A stretch of 19,065 bases of DNA from Holdemanella hominis. Its GTDB lineage: Bacteria > Bacillota_I > Bacilli_A > Erysipelotrichales > Erysipelotrichaceae. Position 1 is the stretch's first letter. Each line of letters opens with the position of its first letter. Below, piece after piece: positions 6,431-13,885 of the stretch. The DNA is taken from positions 1 through 19,065 of the forward strand of contig NZ_JACRWH010000041.1 of assembly GCF_014306155.1 (NCBI RefSeq), in the 5' to 3' direction. A program made the position numbers and the translations under genes. The notes beneath the pieces are model-generated. The model was not told where the DNA came from. It saw only the letters and a list, made by a program, of their open reading frames with translations, and did not search any database.

Positions 6431-8080
6431 TTATTCACCTTTTTCTAAAGCTAATGTACGAGTTGTTAAATCACATACTTCAGTTGGTCCATAATATTGG
6501 ATTGCTCCTGGATAAGTATATGCAGTTTCAACAGCCCATGTATCACGGTTTGCTTCGAAATATTTGAATGGTTTTCCATCTAATTCAACCAATGCTTTTT
6601 TGATAACTGGTTTATCTTCGCCATTACGACGTTCGATATTCATCATCTTAGTGATTGGCATACCACCAGCAACCCATTCTTCAGCTGGTTTAGATAAGTT
6701 AGATACTTTTGATAAATATCCATTATATCCGTATTGAATCAACATGAATGCGTTGTATCCTAATGAGTAGCAATAGTCAGCATCAAAGTTTGATGGGAAT
6801 GCACAACGTCCTTCGTATCCGAAGAAGTGGTGTAATGCATTAAATTTACCTGTATATCCTCTTTCAGCTAATTTGTCAGCAACTAAAGCTGAGAACAATT
6901 TTTCTGACTCAATTAAAGATACCTGTACGTTTCCGTGTGGATCTCTTTCTAAGAATAATTGTTGTTGAATAGTTTGAGGTAAGATTGCGAATACAGCCAT
7001 TGATTCAGCAGTTAAACCTTTTTCAATGAATGCATATTTTTCTTCCCAGCTACCTAATGCATTAAATTCTTCTGTTTTGTTTCCAGCTAATAATTCGTTA
7101 ATTTCAGCAATCAATGCTTTAAATTCTGGAACAAATTCAACTACACCTTCAGGGATAATTGCAACACCGAAGTTGTTCCCATTTGCAGAACGTTTTTCAA
7201 CTGCATCTGCAATATAGTCAGCGATTTCAGATAAAGATTGTTTTTTAGCAGCAACTTCTTCTGAAATTAAGCAAATGTTTGGTTGAGTTTCTAAAGCACA
7301 TTCCAAAGCTACGTGACTTGCACTACGTCCCATAACTTTTACAAAGTGCCAATATTTTTTAGCAGAGTTTGCATCACGTTCGATGTTTCCGATTAATTCA
7401 CTATATGTTTTAGTTGCAGTATCGAATCCAAATGAACATTCGATGTCTTCGTTTTTCAAGTCACCATCGATAGTTTTTGGACAACCGATAACTTGAACAC
7501 CTGTATTGTGAGCAGCAAAATATTCAGCTAATACAGCAGCGTTTGTATTTGAGTCATCACCACCGATAATTACGATAGCAGTGATTCCGTGTTTTTCACA
7601 AACTTTTGCAGCAACTGCGAATTGTTCTTCAGTTTCTAATTTTGTACGTCCAGATCCGATAATATCAAATCCACCCGTATTTCTGTATGCATCGATATAA
7701 GCATCGTCGAATTCAACATAGTTGTCTTCTAATAATCCAATAGGACCATTTTTAAATCCGTAAAGAACGTTTTCTTTACTAGTAGCTTTTAATGCATCGT
7801 ATAGACCACAAATAACATTGTGTCCACCAGGTGCTTGTCCACCAGATAAGATTACACCTACAACTTGTTTTTTAGCTGCAGAAGTATTTTCTCCTTTTTC
7901 GAATGTAATTTCTTTTTCTCCGTAAGTGTTAGGGAATAAAGCCGCGATTTTTTCTTGGTCTGCAACACTTTGAGTTGCATTTCCTTCCTTAACACAGATT
8001 TCTGAAATACCATTTCTTAACATTCCAGGCAATTTTGGACTGTATTGGTATCTAGCTTTTTGAAGTGGTGATTGATTCAT
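6431..8080 (-). CDS. pfp: Diphosphate--fructose-6-phosphate 1-phosphotransferase (PPi-PFK, long type)
   Basis: 549 residues, matching the long PPi-dependent class found in plants, spirochaetes and some Bacillota. It interconverts fructose 6-phosphate and fructose 1,6-bisphosphate using pyrophosphate in the cytosol, a reversible glycolytic step that saves ATP. The deciding motifs are GGDD (173-176), where ATP-dependent enzymes have Gly at the second Asp, and PKTIDGDL (201-208), where ATP enzymes have PGTIDND. MGRSASH (250-256) is the fructose-6-phosphate region. The N-terminal 70 residues are the extension of the long class. AAGGAGA lies eight bases before the ATG, and a good promoter lies just upstream. 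It is probably single-gene, ended by a strong terminator with possible read-through into yfcE. Confidence 0.96.
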   Translation of the reverse strand: MNQSPLQKARYQYSPKLPGMLRNGISEICVKEGNATQSVADQEKIAALFPNTYGEKEITFEKGENTSAAKKQVVGVILSGGQAPGGHNVICGLYDALKATSKENVLYGFKNGPIGLLEDNYVEFDDAYIDAYRNTGGFDIIGSGRTKLETEEQFAVAAKVCEKHGITAIVIIGGDDSNTNAAVLAEYFAAHNTGVQVIGCPKTIDGDLKNEDIECSFGFDTATKTYSELIGNIERDANSAKKYWHFVKVMGRSASHVALECALETQPNICLISEEVAAKKQSLSEIADYIADAVEKRSANGNNFGVAIIPEGVVEFVPEFKALIAEINELLAGNKTEEFNALGSWEEKYAFIEKGLTAESMAVFAILPQTIQQQLFLERDPHGNVQVSLIESEKLFSALVADKLAERGYTGKFNALHHFFGYEGRCAFPSNFDADYCYSLGYNAFMLIQYGYNGYLSKVSNLSKPAEEWVAGGMPITKMMNIERRNGEDKPVIKKALVELDGKPFKYFEANRDTWAVETAYTYPGAIQYYGPTEVCDLTTRTLALEKGE

Positions 8081-8117
8081 TTTTATATCTCCTTTTCAAT
8101 TTATACCTACACTAAAA

Positions 8118-8146
8118 ATTTTATAACACTTTGCCCAAAAAGTAAA
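8118..8146 (-). promoter_or_regulatory. Promoter of pfp
   Basis: Minus strand TTTACT (8141-8146), 17-base spacer, TAAAAT (8118-8123). The predicted start near 8111 leaves a leader of about 30 bases with AAGGAGA before the ATG. Confidence 0.55.
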
Positions 8147-8168
8147 TAGAGCACCCCATCCAAGGCCT

Positions 8169-8822
8169 TTATTCAAGGTTTGAATTTAAATATTCCTTAC
8201 TAATTTCTTTTTGTAGATATTCAAAAAACAAGCCAATATGATACCCATCCGCTACGGCATGCGCAATTGTGATATTTACAGGCATTTGATAATTATCATC
8301 ATATTTTCCAGCAGTGATGATTGGAAAGAAGGCAGCACCCCCATTGACCATACGACTTGAAACCGCAGTAAATGTAGTCCATGGTGTACATGATACACAA
8401 TAAAAGTTTGCAGGTTGGCCCGATTTTACCTTAATGCCTCTTTTGGTTTTACCTAATTCCATATCAGAAGTAATATTCTTGTAGAAAGAACCAAAATCGT
8501 CTGTAAAATCCGTCCAACAATCCGAAAATGTATGATCTTCTTCATGGAAAATCGTATAATTTGGAACTAAAGAATCCCACACACATAAATCTCCATTTTT
8601 ATCTTTAAACATTTTAAAGTTCTCAATTCGATTTAACACTTTAGTCACACAATAAATCAACGTTGGATAAAATTTATATCCATTTGTATGACAAAAACTT
8701 AATAACTCACTCACATCAATATTGGCCGTCATATTCACTTCAACATTTAAACTGTTTGTATAATACAAATAATGCTCTTTACGACACCAATTTTCTAAAT
8801 CAATCTTCTTATATCTACACAT
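8169..8822 (-). CDS. Chloramphenicol acetyltransferase-like protein (type A CAT fold)
   Basis: 217 residues, the standard length of type A CAT. The N-terminal YKKIDLENWCRKEHYLYY (4-21) matches the family start, with R14 as the arginine that pairs with the active-site aspartate. The catalytic histidine is H188 in AHAVADGYH, with D192 four residues on; classical CAT has HHAVCDGFH. The oxyanion serine of SPW (Ser148 in CATIII) is threonine here, T146 in CTPW. These changes leave an acetyl-CoA acyltransferase plausible, but chloramphenicol as substrate is not assured. AGGAG of its ribosome site overlaps the TAG stop of the EamA gene eight bases upstream, so the two are translationally coupled. 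No clear terminator follows. Confidence 0.85.
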   Translation of the reverse strand: MCRYKKIDLENWCRKEHYLYYTNSLNVEVNMTANIDVSELLSFCHTNGYKFYPTLIYCVTKVLNRIENFKMFKDKNGDLCVWDSLVPNYTIFHEEDHTFSDCWTDFTDDFGSFYKNITSDMELGKTKRGIKVKSGQPANFYCVSCTPWTTFTAVSSRMVNGGAAFFPIITAGKYDDNYQMPVNITIAHAVADGYHIGLFFEYLQKEISKEYLNSNLE

Positions 8823-8830
8823 AAAATCTC

Positions 8831-9694
8831 CTATATCATCGTTATAGTTACAGTACCCACTGTAATCAAAATTAAACCTAGTAATGCCTTCCTTGATAGC
8901 TTTTCATGAAATACAACACGAGAAAAACCAATTGTTACAAGTATACTCAATTTATCAATTGGCACAACGATGCTTGCAAGTCCATCCTGTAAAGCACGAT
9001 AGAAACATAGCCAAGATCCTCCTGTTGCAAAACCAGATAAGATGATAAACAAGAGTTCTTTTCGATCGACGTCTTTTATTTGGGACTGCTTATTTTTCAC
9101 AAAGACCATTAGCCAGGCCATAACTAAGACAACACTTGTACGAATGGCCGTACCTAAATTAGAATCAATTCCAGAAATACCAATCTTACCTAAAATAGAT
9201 GTAAGACTCGCAAATACAGCTGACAAAATCGCATACATCAACCAGCTTTTATCTGAAGAATTAGATTCAACATCCTCTTTTCGAGTAATCATCAACATTG
9301 TACCTACACCGATCATGCATACACAGCCAATTTTAGCTAAAGACAATCCTTCATGAAAGAAAATACAAGCCAATAGAATCGTTAAGATTGTACTGGATTT
9401 ATCAATCGGAACCACCTTATTCACATTCCCATTTTGTAAAGCCTTAAAATAACATAGCCAGCTAGCTCCTGTTGCGATTCCAGACAAAACTAGAAACAAC
9501 AAAGTTTTCCCACTGATATCCGTAATACCGGATATAGTTCCAGTTAAAAGAACAAGAATCCACGAAAAAACTAAAACCACAATGGTACGTATGGCGGTTG
9601 CCACATCAGAATCTGTTTTTGAAATCCCACATTTTGCGAGTATGGAAGTAATGCCCGCAAAAAAGGCAGAGCCTGTCGCATATAAAATCCACAT
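8831..9694 (-). CDS. EamA-family (DMT superfamily) transporter with a clear internal duplication
   Basis: 287 residues from the ATG at 9694, about ten hydrophobic helices in two EamA halves. The halves are nearly parallel copies: both carry a TSIL-x-K-x-GI block, an ATAIRT-x-VVL block, LSG-x-ATG-x-SWLC, ALQ-x-G, VVPIDK and FHE-x-LS in the same order. DMT transporters move small metabolites or drugs; the substrate here is unknown. An in-frame TTG at 9706 lies upstream, but GGGTGA just before the ATG supports 9694. It is first in a two-gene unit with the CAT-like gene, whose ribosome site overlaps this stop codon. Joint export and modification of one compound is possible, but is only inference. 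Confidence 0.88.
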   Translation of the reverse strand: MWILYATGSAFFAGITSILAKCGISKTDSDVATAIRTIVVLVFSWILVLLTGTISGITDISGKTLLFLVLSGIATGASWLCYFKALQNGNVNKVVPIDKSSTILTILLACIFFHEGLSLAKIGCVCMIGVGTMLMITRKEDVESNSSDKSWLMYAILSAVFASLTSILGKIGISGIDSNLGTAIRTSVVLVMAWLMVFVKNKQSQIKDVDRKELLFIILSGFATGGSWLCFYRALQDGLASIVVPIDKLSILVTIGFSRVVFHEKLSRKALLGLILITVGTVTITMI

Positions 9695-9711
9695 AGTATC
9701 ACCCAAATGAA

Positions 9712-9740
9712 ATTTTATACCTCATAATCTCTTAATACAA
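9712..9740 (-). promoter_or_regulatory. Possible promoter of the EamA/CAT-like unit
   Basis: Minus strand TTGTAT (9735-9740), 17 bases, TAAAAT (9712-9717). The -35 match is weak. It lies between the bcp terminator and the EamA start, where a promoter is needed. Confidence 0.4.
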
Positions 9741-9744
9741 ATGC

Positions 9745-9773
9745 AAAAAGGAAGCAGTGTCTAAACTACTTCC
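9745..9773 (-). terminator. Rho-independent terminator overlapping the end of bcp
   Basis: GGAAG (9750-9754) pairs with CTTCC (9769-9773), extended by two more pairs past a mismatch, and a run of five T residues (9745-9749) follows on the minus strand. The upstream arm lies within the last codons of bcp. Confidence 0.75.
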
Positions 9774-10213
9774 AACATATTTTCAGCATCATTGGCCGCT
9801 TTTACTTTATCATTAGCACGAACAATAATTCCAGATTCATCTATTAAGTACGTTGTACGAACCACACCCATAGATACCTTTCCATAATTCTTCTTTTCTT
9901 TCCACACATCATAAGCTTCAATCACTTTTCTTTCTGGATCTGCCAACAATGTAAAGGCAAGGCTATACTTTTCTTGAAACTTCTTGTGTGAAGCCACCGT
10001 ATCTTTACTTACCCCTAAAATGACAGCTCCTTTTTCTAAGAATTGTGGATATCTTTCAGAAAAACCACAAGCCTGCTTGGTGCAACCCGCCGTATTATCC
10101 TTTGGATAAAAATATAAGATAACTTTTTTACCTTTATAATCACTCAATTTGTGTATCACACCATCTTGATCAGGCAATTCAAAATCAGGTGCTTGAATTC
10201 CAATTTCTAACAT
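9761..10213 (-). CDS. bcp: Thiol peroxidase, Bcp/PrxQ-type peroxiredoxin
   Basis: 150 residues, typical. It reduces hydrogen peroxide and organic hydroperoxides in the cytosol using thioredoxin. The peroxidatic cysteine is C44 in PKDNTAGCT and the resolving cysteine is C49, the five-residue spacing that defines the atypical two-cysteine Bcp group. The start MLEIGIQAPDFELPDQDG is the normal family start, with GGAG seven bases before the ATG. It has its own extended -10 promoter after the upstream methyltransferase terminator, and its own terminator. In an anaerobe with an oxygen-labile glycyl radical enzyme nearby, peroxide defence is useful, but no regulatory link is visible. Confidence 0.96.
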   Translation of the reverse strand: MLEIGIQAPDFELPDQDGVIHKLSDYKGKKVILYFYPKDNTAGCTKQACGFSERYPQFLEKGAVILGVSKDTVASHKKFQEKYSLAFTLLADPERKVIEAYDVWKEKKNYGKVSMGVVRTTYLIDESGIIVRANDKVKAANDAENMLEVV

Positions 10214-10238
10214 ATATATTCTCCATTCTGTTAAACAG

Positions 10239-10247
10239 ATTATAGCA
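10239..10247 (-). promoter_or_regulatory. Extended -10 promoter of bcp
   Basis: The minus strand reads TGCTATAAT: a perfect TATAAT (10239-10244) preceded by the TGN extension (10245-10247). No good -35 box is present, which is tolerated by extended -10 promoters. The predicted start is about 20 bases before the bcp ATG. Confidence 0.6.
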
Positions 10248-10275
10248 TTCCAAACAATTTAAACATACCCATATG

Positions 10276-10301
10276 CACAAAAGGAAGCATACTTGCTTCC
10301 T
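10276..10301 (-). terminator. Terminator after the rRNA methyltransferase gene
   Basis: A 7-bp stem (10282-10288 with 10295-10301) and 6-base loop are followed by four T residues on the minus strand. It overlaps the stop codon at 10300. The short T tract makes it moderate in strength. Confidence 0.7.
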
Positions 10302-11520
10302 AACGTTTTTTCTTACTCATTTTACTTGATCTAAATTGAGCTTGTCTTTGCGCTTTTTTTGTAGGCTTTAGGTTGAATTGTTTCTTTTCTAATACGCAAA
10401 CACTTTCAATATGATCTGTATAAGGGAATAAATCCACTAATTCTAATTTATTTGTGACATAACCTTGTTTTCTAAATTGGTTTAAATCACGAACCTGTGT
10501 TCTTGGATCACAAGAAATATATAAAATTTTTCTTGGATTTAAAGCGGTTGCACACTCAATAAAATCTTTTGTCGTACCAGCACGAGGCGGATCTAAAATG
10601 ATCGCATCATAATGATTGTGATATTTTCTTGCCTGGCGCATAAATTCTGTTGAATCCATCGCAACAAATTCAATATTTTTGATTTTATTTTGTTTCGCAT
10701 TGTATTTTGCGTTTTCAATCGCATCTGGATTCACTTCTACACCCATGACTTTCTTACAAGAATCTGTCATCGTTAAACCAATTGTACCAACACCACAATA
10801 TGTATCTAGTACTGTATCTGTTTCCTTTAAATCTAACATTTTCTTAGCTAAGCCATACAATACTTCACATTGTTCAGAATGAATCTGATAGAACGAATTG
10901 TGTGAAAACGCAATGTCTAAGCCACATAACTCATCATGAATCATACCATTTCCATATAAAACAATAGCTTCATCCTGCAAAACAATACTTGTCTTTCTTG
11001 GATTGATATTTTGTACAATTGTTTTAATTTGTGGAAATTCACTCGTTAATACACGAACCATATTTTTTCTTGAAGGAAAAATTTTCTGACTTGTCACAAA
11101 TACAACCATCACTTCATCTGTCTTATGTCCCCAACGAATCAATACATGACGCAATAAACCAGTCCCTGTTCTTTCGTTATATAATTCTAATTTCATAGAA
11201 CCAACAAGTTCTGTAATCTTGTTGATAATTTCATTGACAAGTTTTGGCTGCATTATACAATTTTCAGTCTTCACAACACGATGCGAATGAGGCGCATATA
11301 AACCTGAATATACTTTTCCTTTATCTTTCGCAAAACCAACAATTACTTTATTACGATAATGTGTATCATTCTTTGCCATATGCACATCGCCAACACGAAC
11401 CTTTAAATGTGCTTTTTCAACCAATTCTTCCACATCTTTTTTCTTTTTATCTGCCTGCATACTCGGCTTCAGTTTTAAAAGTGAACATCCACCGCATATT
11501 TTTTCTACTTTACACTTCAC
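10300..11520 (-). CDS. 23S rRNA (uracil-5-)-methyltransferase, RlmCD/RumA type, without a TRAM domain
   Basis: 406 residues. It should methylate C5 of a uridine in 23S rRNA using S-adenosylmethionine. Iron-sulfur ligands are C3, C9, C12 and C88. The SAM site is LDTYCGVG (238-245), with DPPR at 310-313, and the methyl-accepting nucleophile C337 is in ISCDPRT. E372 matches the base in the C-terminal HIESV. The N-terminal TRAM RNA-binding domain of typical RlmD proteins (about 450 residues) is absent; the protein begins directly at the cluster motif. A tail rich in Lys/Arg (about 388-406) could provide RNA contact instead. The start is GTG, with AAAGGAG seven bases upstream, and overlaps the HAD gene end by 11 bases. 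The exact target uridine(s) cannot be told. Confidence 0.9.
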   Translation of the reverse strand: MKCKVEKICGGCSLLKLKPSMQADKKKKDVEELVEKAHLKVRVGDVHMAKNDTHYRNKVIVGFAKDKGKVYSGLYAPHSHRVVKTENCIMQPKLVNEIINKITELVGSMKLELYNERTGTGLLRHVLIRWGHKTDEVMVVFVTSQKIFPSRKNMVRVLTSEFPQIKTIVQNINPRKTSIVLQDEAIVLYGNGMIHDELCGLDIAFSHNSFYQIHSEQCEVLYGLAKKMLDLKETDTVLDTYCGVGTIGLTMTDSCKKVMGVEVNPDAIENAKYNAKQNKIKNIEFVAMDSTEFMRQARKYHNHYDAIILDPPRAGTTKDFIECATALNPRKILYISCDPRTQVRDLNQFRKQGYVTNKLELVDLFPYTDHIESVCVLEKKQFNLKPTKKAQRQAQFRSSKMSKKKR

Positions 11521-12103
11521 TAATTTTCTCCTTTATTAAGTCAATAACCTTACTTGAATCTTTAACTTCAATTGTTTCAAATCCCAAATTACTTGCTGCA
11601 ACTACATTATCTTTTCGATCATCTAAAAATAAGCATTCAGATGCCTTAAGATCATATTTTTTTAATAATATATGAAATATTTCTGGATCCGGTTTAATTT
11701 TCTTATATTCATAAGAAAAAACACCGCCATCTATATTATCAAACACACCACAACTTCTCAAATACTTTGTGTCATCTTCTGGAATATTTGAAAGAATATA
11801 TACTTTGTATCCGAATCGTTTTAAATCTTTGATATACGCAACATTATCTTTTAATGGAATCACAAATTCTGTCCAATGATACATCAATTCTTTAATATTT
11901 AACTCTAACTCAGGAAATTGTTTTACTCCCTTTTCAATCATTTCTTCCACTGAATAGAGTCCTTGATCATACTCATCCCATAAAGAATCAAAATAGAATG
12001 ATTTCACTTCCTCTTGTCCTTCATTAAAGAAGCTATAAATCAATTCATTTGAATCAAATTTAACCAATACATTTCCTAAATCAAATACTATATTTTTCAG
12101 CAT
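11510..12103 (-). CDS. HAD-superfamily hydrolase, YihX-like
   Basis: 197 residues. Haloacid-dehalogenase phosphatase of subfamily IA with the variant motif I FDLGNVL: the nucleophile is D8, and the usual second Asp two residues on is G10, as in E. coli YihX (a glucose-1-phosphatase). Motif II is S105-N106, the motif III lysine is K137 in KPDP, and motif IV is D161-D162. The cap domain lies between about 15 and 85. The first codon is fixed by the motif at residue 8, and no in-frame start exists close upstream. There is no Shine-Dalgarno site; the -10 box ends six bases before the ATG, so the message is probably leaderless. It overlaps the methyltransferase start and is likely co-transcribed with it. 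The substrate is unknown. Confidence 0.9.
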   Translation of the reverse strand: MLKNIVFDLGNVLVKFDSNELIYSFFNEGQEEVKSFYFDSLWDEYDQGLYSVEEMIEKGVKQFPELELNIKELMYHWTEFVIPLKDNVAYIKDLKRFGYKVYILSNIPEDDTKYLRSCGVFDNIDGGVFSYEYKKIKPDPEIFHILLKKYDLKASECLFLDDRKDNVVAASNLGFETIEVKDSSKVIDLIKEKISEV

Positions 12104-12109
12104 ATGCCA

Positions 12110-12138
12110 ATTATACTTGAAAAAAACATCTAAAACAA
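12110..12138 (-). promoter_or_regulatory. Promoter of the HAD/methyltransferase operon, predicting a leaderless mRNA
   Basis: Minus strand TTGTTT (12133-12138), 17 bases, perfect TATAAT (12110-12115). Standard spacing puts +1 on the A of the HAD ATG at 12103. It interleaves with the divergent def promoter. Confidence 0.6.
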
Positions 12139-12145
12139 ATATGAT
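12117..12145 (+). promoter_or_regulatory. Promoter of the peptide deformylase gene
   Basis: Plus strand TTGAAA (12117-12122), 17 bases, TATGAT (12140-12145), giving a start near 12152 and a leader of about 16 bases with AGAGG. This supports the ATG at 12168 over an upstream in-frame ATG at 12117, which would lie in the -35 box. Confidence 0.65.
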
Positions 12146-12167
12146 TTTTGAAGAAAAGAGGTATGTT

Positions 12168-12578
12168 ATGATTAAACCAATAATGAAAGATGAAGCTTTC
12201 TTAGCTATAAAATCCGTTCCAGCTACAAAAATGGATACACAAGTGGCTCAAGATCTAAAAGATACATTACAAGCTTATAGTAATCAATGTGTAGGCATGG
12301 CAGCCAATATGATTGGTGTTTCTAAAAATATTATTATCTTTGCGATTGGACCTGCACAAATTGTGATGTATAATCCAAAAATCACAAAGAAATCTAGACC
12401 TTACAAAGTCAAAGAAGGGTGTTTATCACTAGAGGGTGAAAGAAATACAACTCGTTATGAAAATATCACCGTTGAATACCAAGATGAATCTTTTAAAAAG
12501 TGTAAACAATCCTATTCTGGTTTTGTTGCTCAAATCATTCAACATGAAATTGATCACTGCAATGGTATCATCATTTAA
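12168..12578 (+). CDS. def: Peptide deformylase, short form
   Basis: 136 residues from the ATG at 12168. It removes the formyl group from new N-terminal methionines, using a metal held by three residues. The metal ligands are C85 (EGCLS) and H126/H130 (QHEIDH), and E127 is the catalytic base. Motif 1 reads GMAAN (43-47), where the classical motif has Gln at the last position; N47 replaces the oxyanion-stabilising glutamine. I recall short Bacillota deformylases with the same AAN motif, so this is probably a subfamily trait rather than damage. A promoter matched to this start and a strong terminator after the stop make it a single-gene unit divergent from the HAD gene. Confidence 0.92.
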   Translation: MIKPIMKDEAFLAIKSVPATKMDTQVAQDLKDTLQAYSNQCVGMAANMIGVSKNIIIFAIGPAQIVMYNPKITKKSRPYKVKEGCLSLEGERNTTRYENITVEYQDESFKKCKQSYSGFVAQIIQHEIDHCNGIII

Positions 12579-12580
12579 TA

Positions 12581-12605
12581 AAGCCAGGAAAAACCTGGCT
12601 TTTTA
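12581..12605 (+). terminator. Rho-independent terminator after def
   Basis: AAGCCAGG (12581-12588) pairs with CCTGGCTT (12594-12601) around an AAAAA loop, with T residues to 12604. Flanking A residues allow weaker use in the opposite direction for the broken kinase gene, which ends at 12603. Confidence 0.88.
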
Positions 12606-12667
12606 TATAATTTGAATAATTCGATCTTTTAGATCCTCTAAATATAAAGGTTTACTGATATGCCCAT

Positions 12668-13048
12668 TCATACCGCCTTGTAACATTTCTGTATATCTTG
12701 CATATACGCATTGGCACTCATCGCAAGGATTGGAATCTTTTTATCTTTTTTTCGAATTTGTATAGTCGCCTCATACCCATCCATAATAGGCATCCTAAGA
12801 TCCATTAGAATCAAATCTAAATCCTTGATTTGATCAAACTGTTCTACAGCCTCTTTACCATTTTTAGCCTTATACACAATAGCCCCTTCACTTTGAAGCA
12901 TAAACTCTATCACTTCCATATTGATCTCATTATCTTCCACGACAAGTATAGATAGATTTTCAATGGACATTGTTTGATTTTTTAAAGATTTATTCTCAAC
13001 AGGATTCAAATCAATCTCTAAAGGAAGTTGAACAATAAATTGAGTACC
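12668..13048 (-). pseudogene. Receiver-domain fragment of the broken hybrid kinase
   Basis: After the second TAA the frame runs through the last HATPase strand into a response-regulator receiver domain: LVVEDNE for the acidic pocket, phospho-acceptor Asp codon at 12800-12802 in LILMDLRMP, and MSAN for the conserved Ser/Thr position. It ends early at KAV because of the frameshift; the conserved lysine (SKP) lies in the other frame just beyond. The only in-frame initiator near the front is a TTG at 13009 without a good ribosome site, so separate translation is unlikely. Confidence 0.8.
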
Positions 13049-13879
13049 TTAATCAATTTTACTTTCCACCTTGATTGTGCCATCCATCTTCTTTACAAAC
13101 TCTTGCACAATACTCATCCCTAAACCCGCACCATCTATACGTTTATTTTTTTGAACAAAAGGTTTGAACAATTTGTTTTGTATGAATTCTTCATTCATTC
13201 CAATTCCTGTATCTTCTACAAAAAATTCAAAACAATCCGCTTTTTCTTTAACAGACAAATACACTTTACCACCTGGTCTATTGTATCTGATCGCATTACT
13301 TAAAAGATTCAACAAGACCTTCTCAATATGTGTAGGACTACCCATCAAATGATCATGTTCTATTTGAGTCTTCATAAACAATTCAATCTTATAATTCGAT
13401 ACCTGTAGATCAATAATAGTTTGAACCCTACCTAATAATTGACTTAATTCAAACGATTTATTTTCCAACACAGCCGAATCCGTTTGTAATGTTCGAATAT
13501 CTAAAATATCATTTACCAAAGACAACAAGTGCGTACTTGATATCCACATCTTATCATAGGCATCTTTGATGCGTTGTTTATCATCACCACATCTTTGAAT
13601 CACTTGAAGCATTCCTATAATCCCATTGATTGGTGTACGAATATCATGGCTCATATTTGCCAAGAAACGCATATTAACTTGATTGGCTTTTGTTTCATTT
13701 TCTAAGGCGAGTTGAAGCTTTCTATTCATATCAAAATAACGCTCTGTATCATGACAACGACGAACTTGTTCCTCCTCAAAAATCCTCTCATAATATGCAT
13801 TCTTTTTCTCTAATGCCAAAATTATGACATCCAAATCGCAAATAACTTTGCCATATTTATATCGAGAAGATTCAACCAT
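13049..13879 (-). pseudogene. Histidine kinase core fragment of the broken hybrid kinase
   Basis: It contains a coiled region (about 20-70) and the HisKA H-box NMSHDIRTP with the phospho-accepting His codon at 13646-13648. The HATPase domain has an N box (NLLSNAIRYN), G1 (VEDTGIGM), F box (LFKPF) and G2 (GAGLGMSIV). All catalytic boxes are intact; only the final strand is cut off by the TAA at 13049. An ATG at 13879 with AAGG four bases before it could allow weak restarting, so a soluble kinase stub is conceivable but unsupported. It lacks the sensor and receiver portions. Confidence 0.8.
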
Positions 13880-13885
13880 CAAGCC

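Noticed and set aside
8081..8168. Terminator after the CAT-like gene
   Set aside because: Only a short AAGGCCTT palindrome is present, without a hairpin followed by a T run.
9042..9356. 104-codon plus-strand open frame inside the EamA gene
   Set aside because: It is a shadow of a duplicated membrane protein on the other strand.
11244..11675. 143-codon open frame on the plus strand
   Set aside because: It lies antisense across the end of the HAD gene and the start of the methyltransferase gene, both strongly supported, and shows no recognisable domain.
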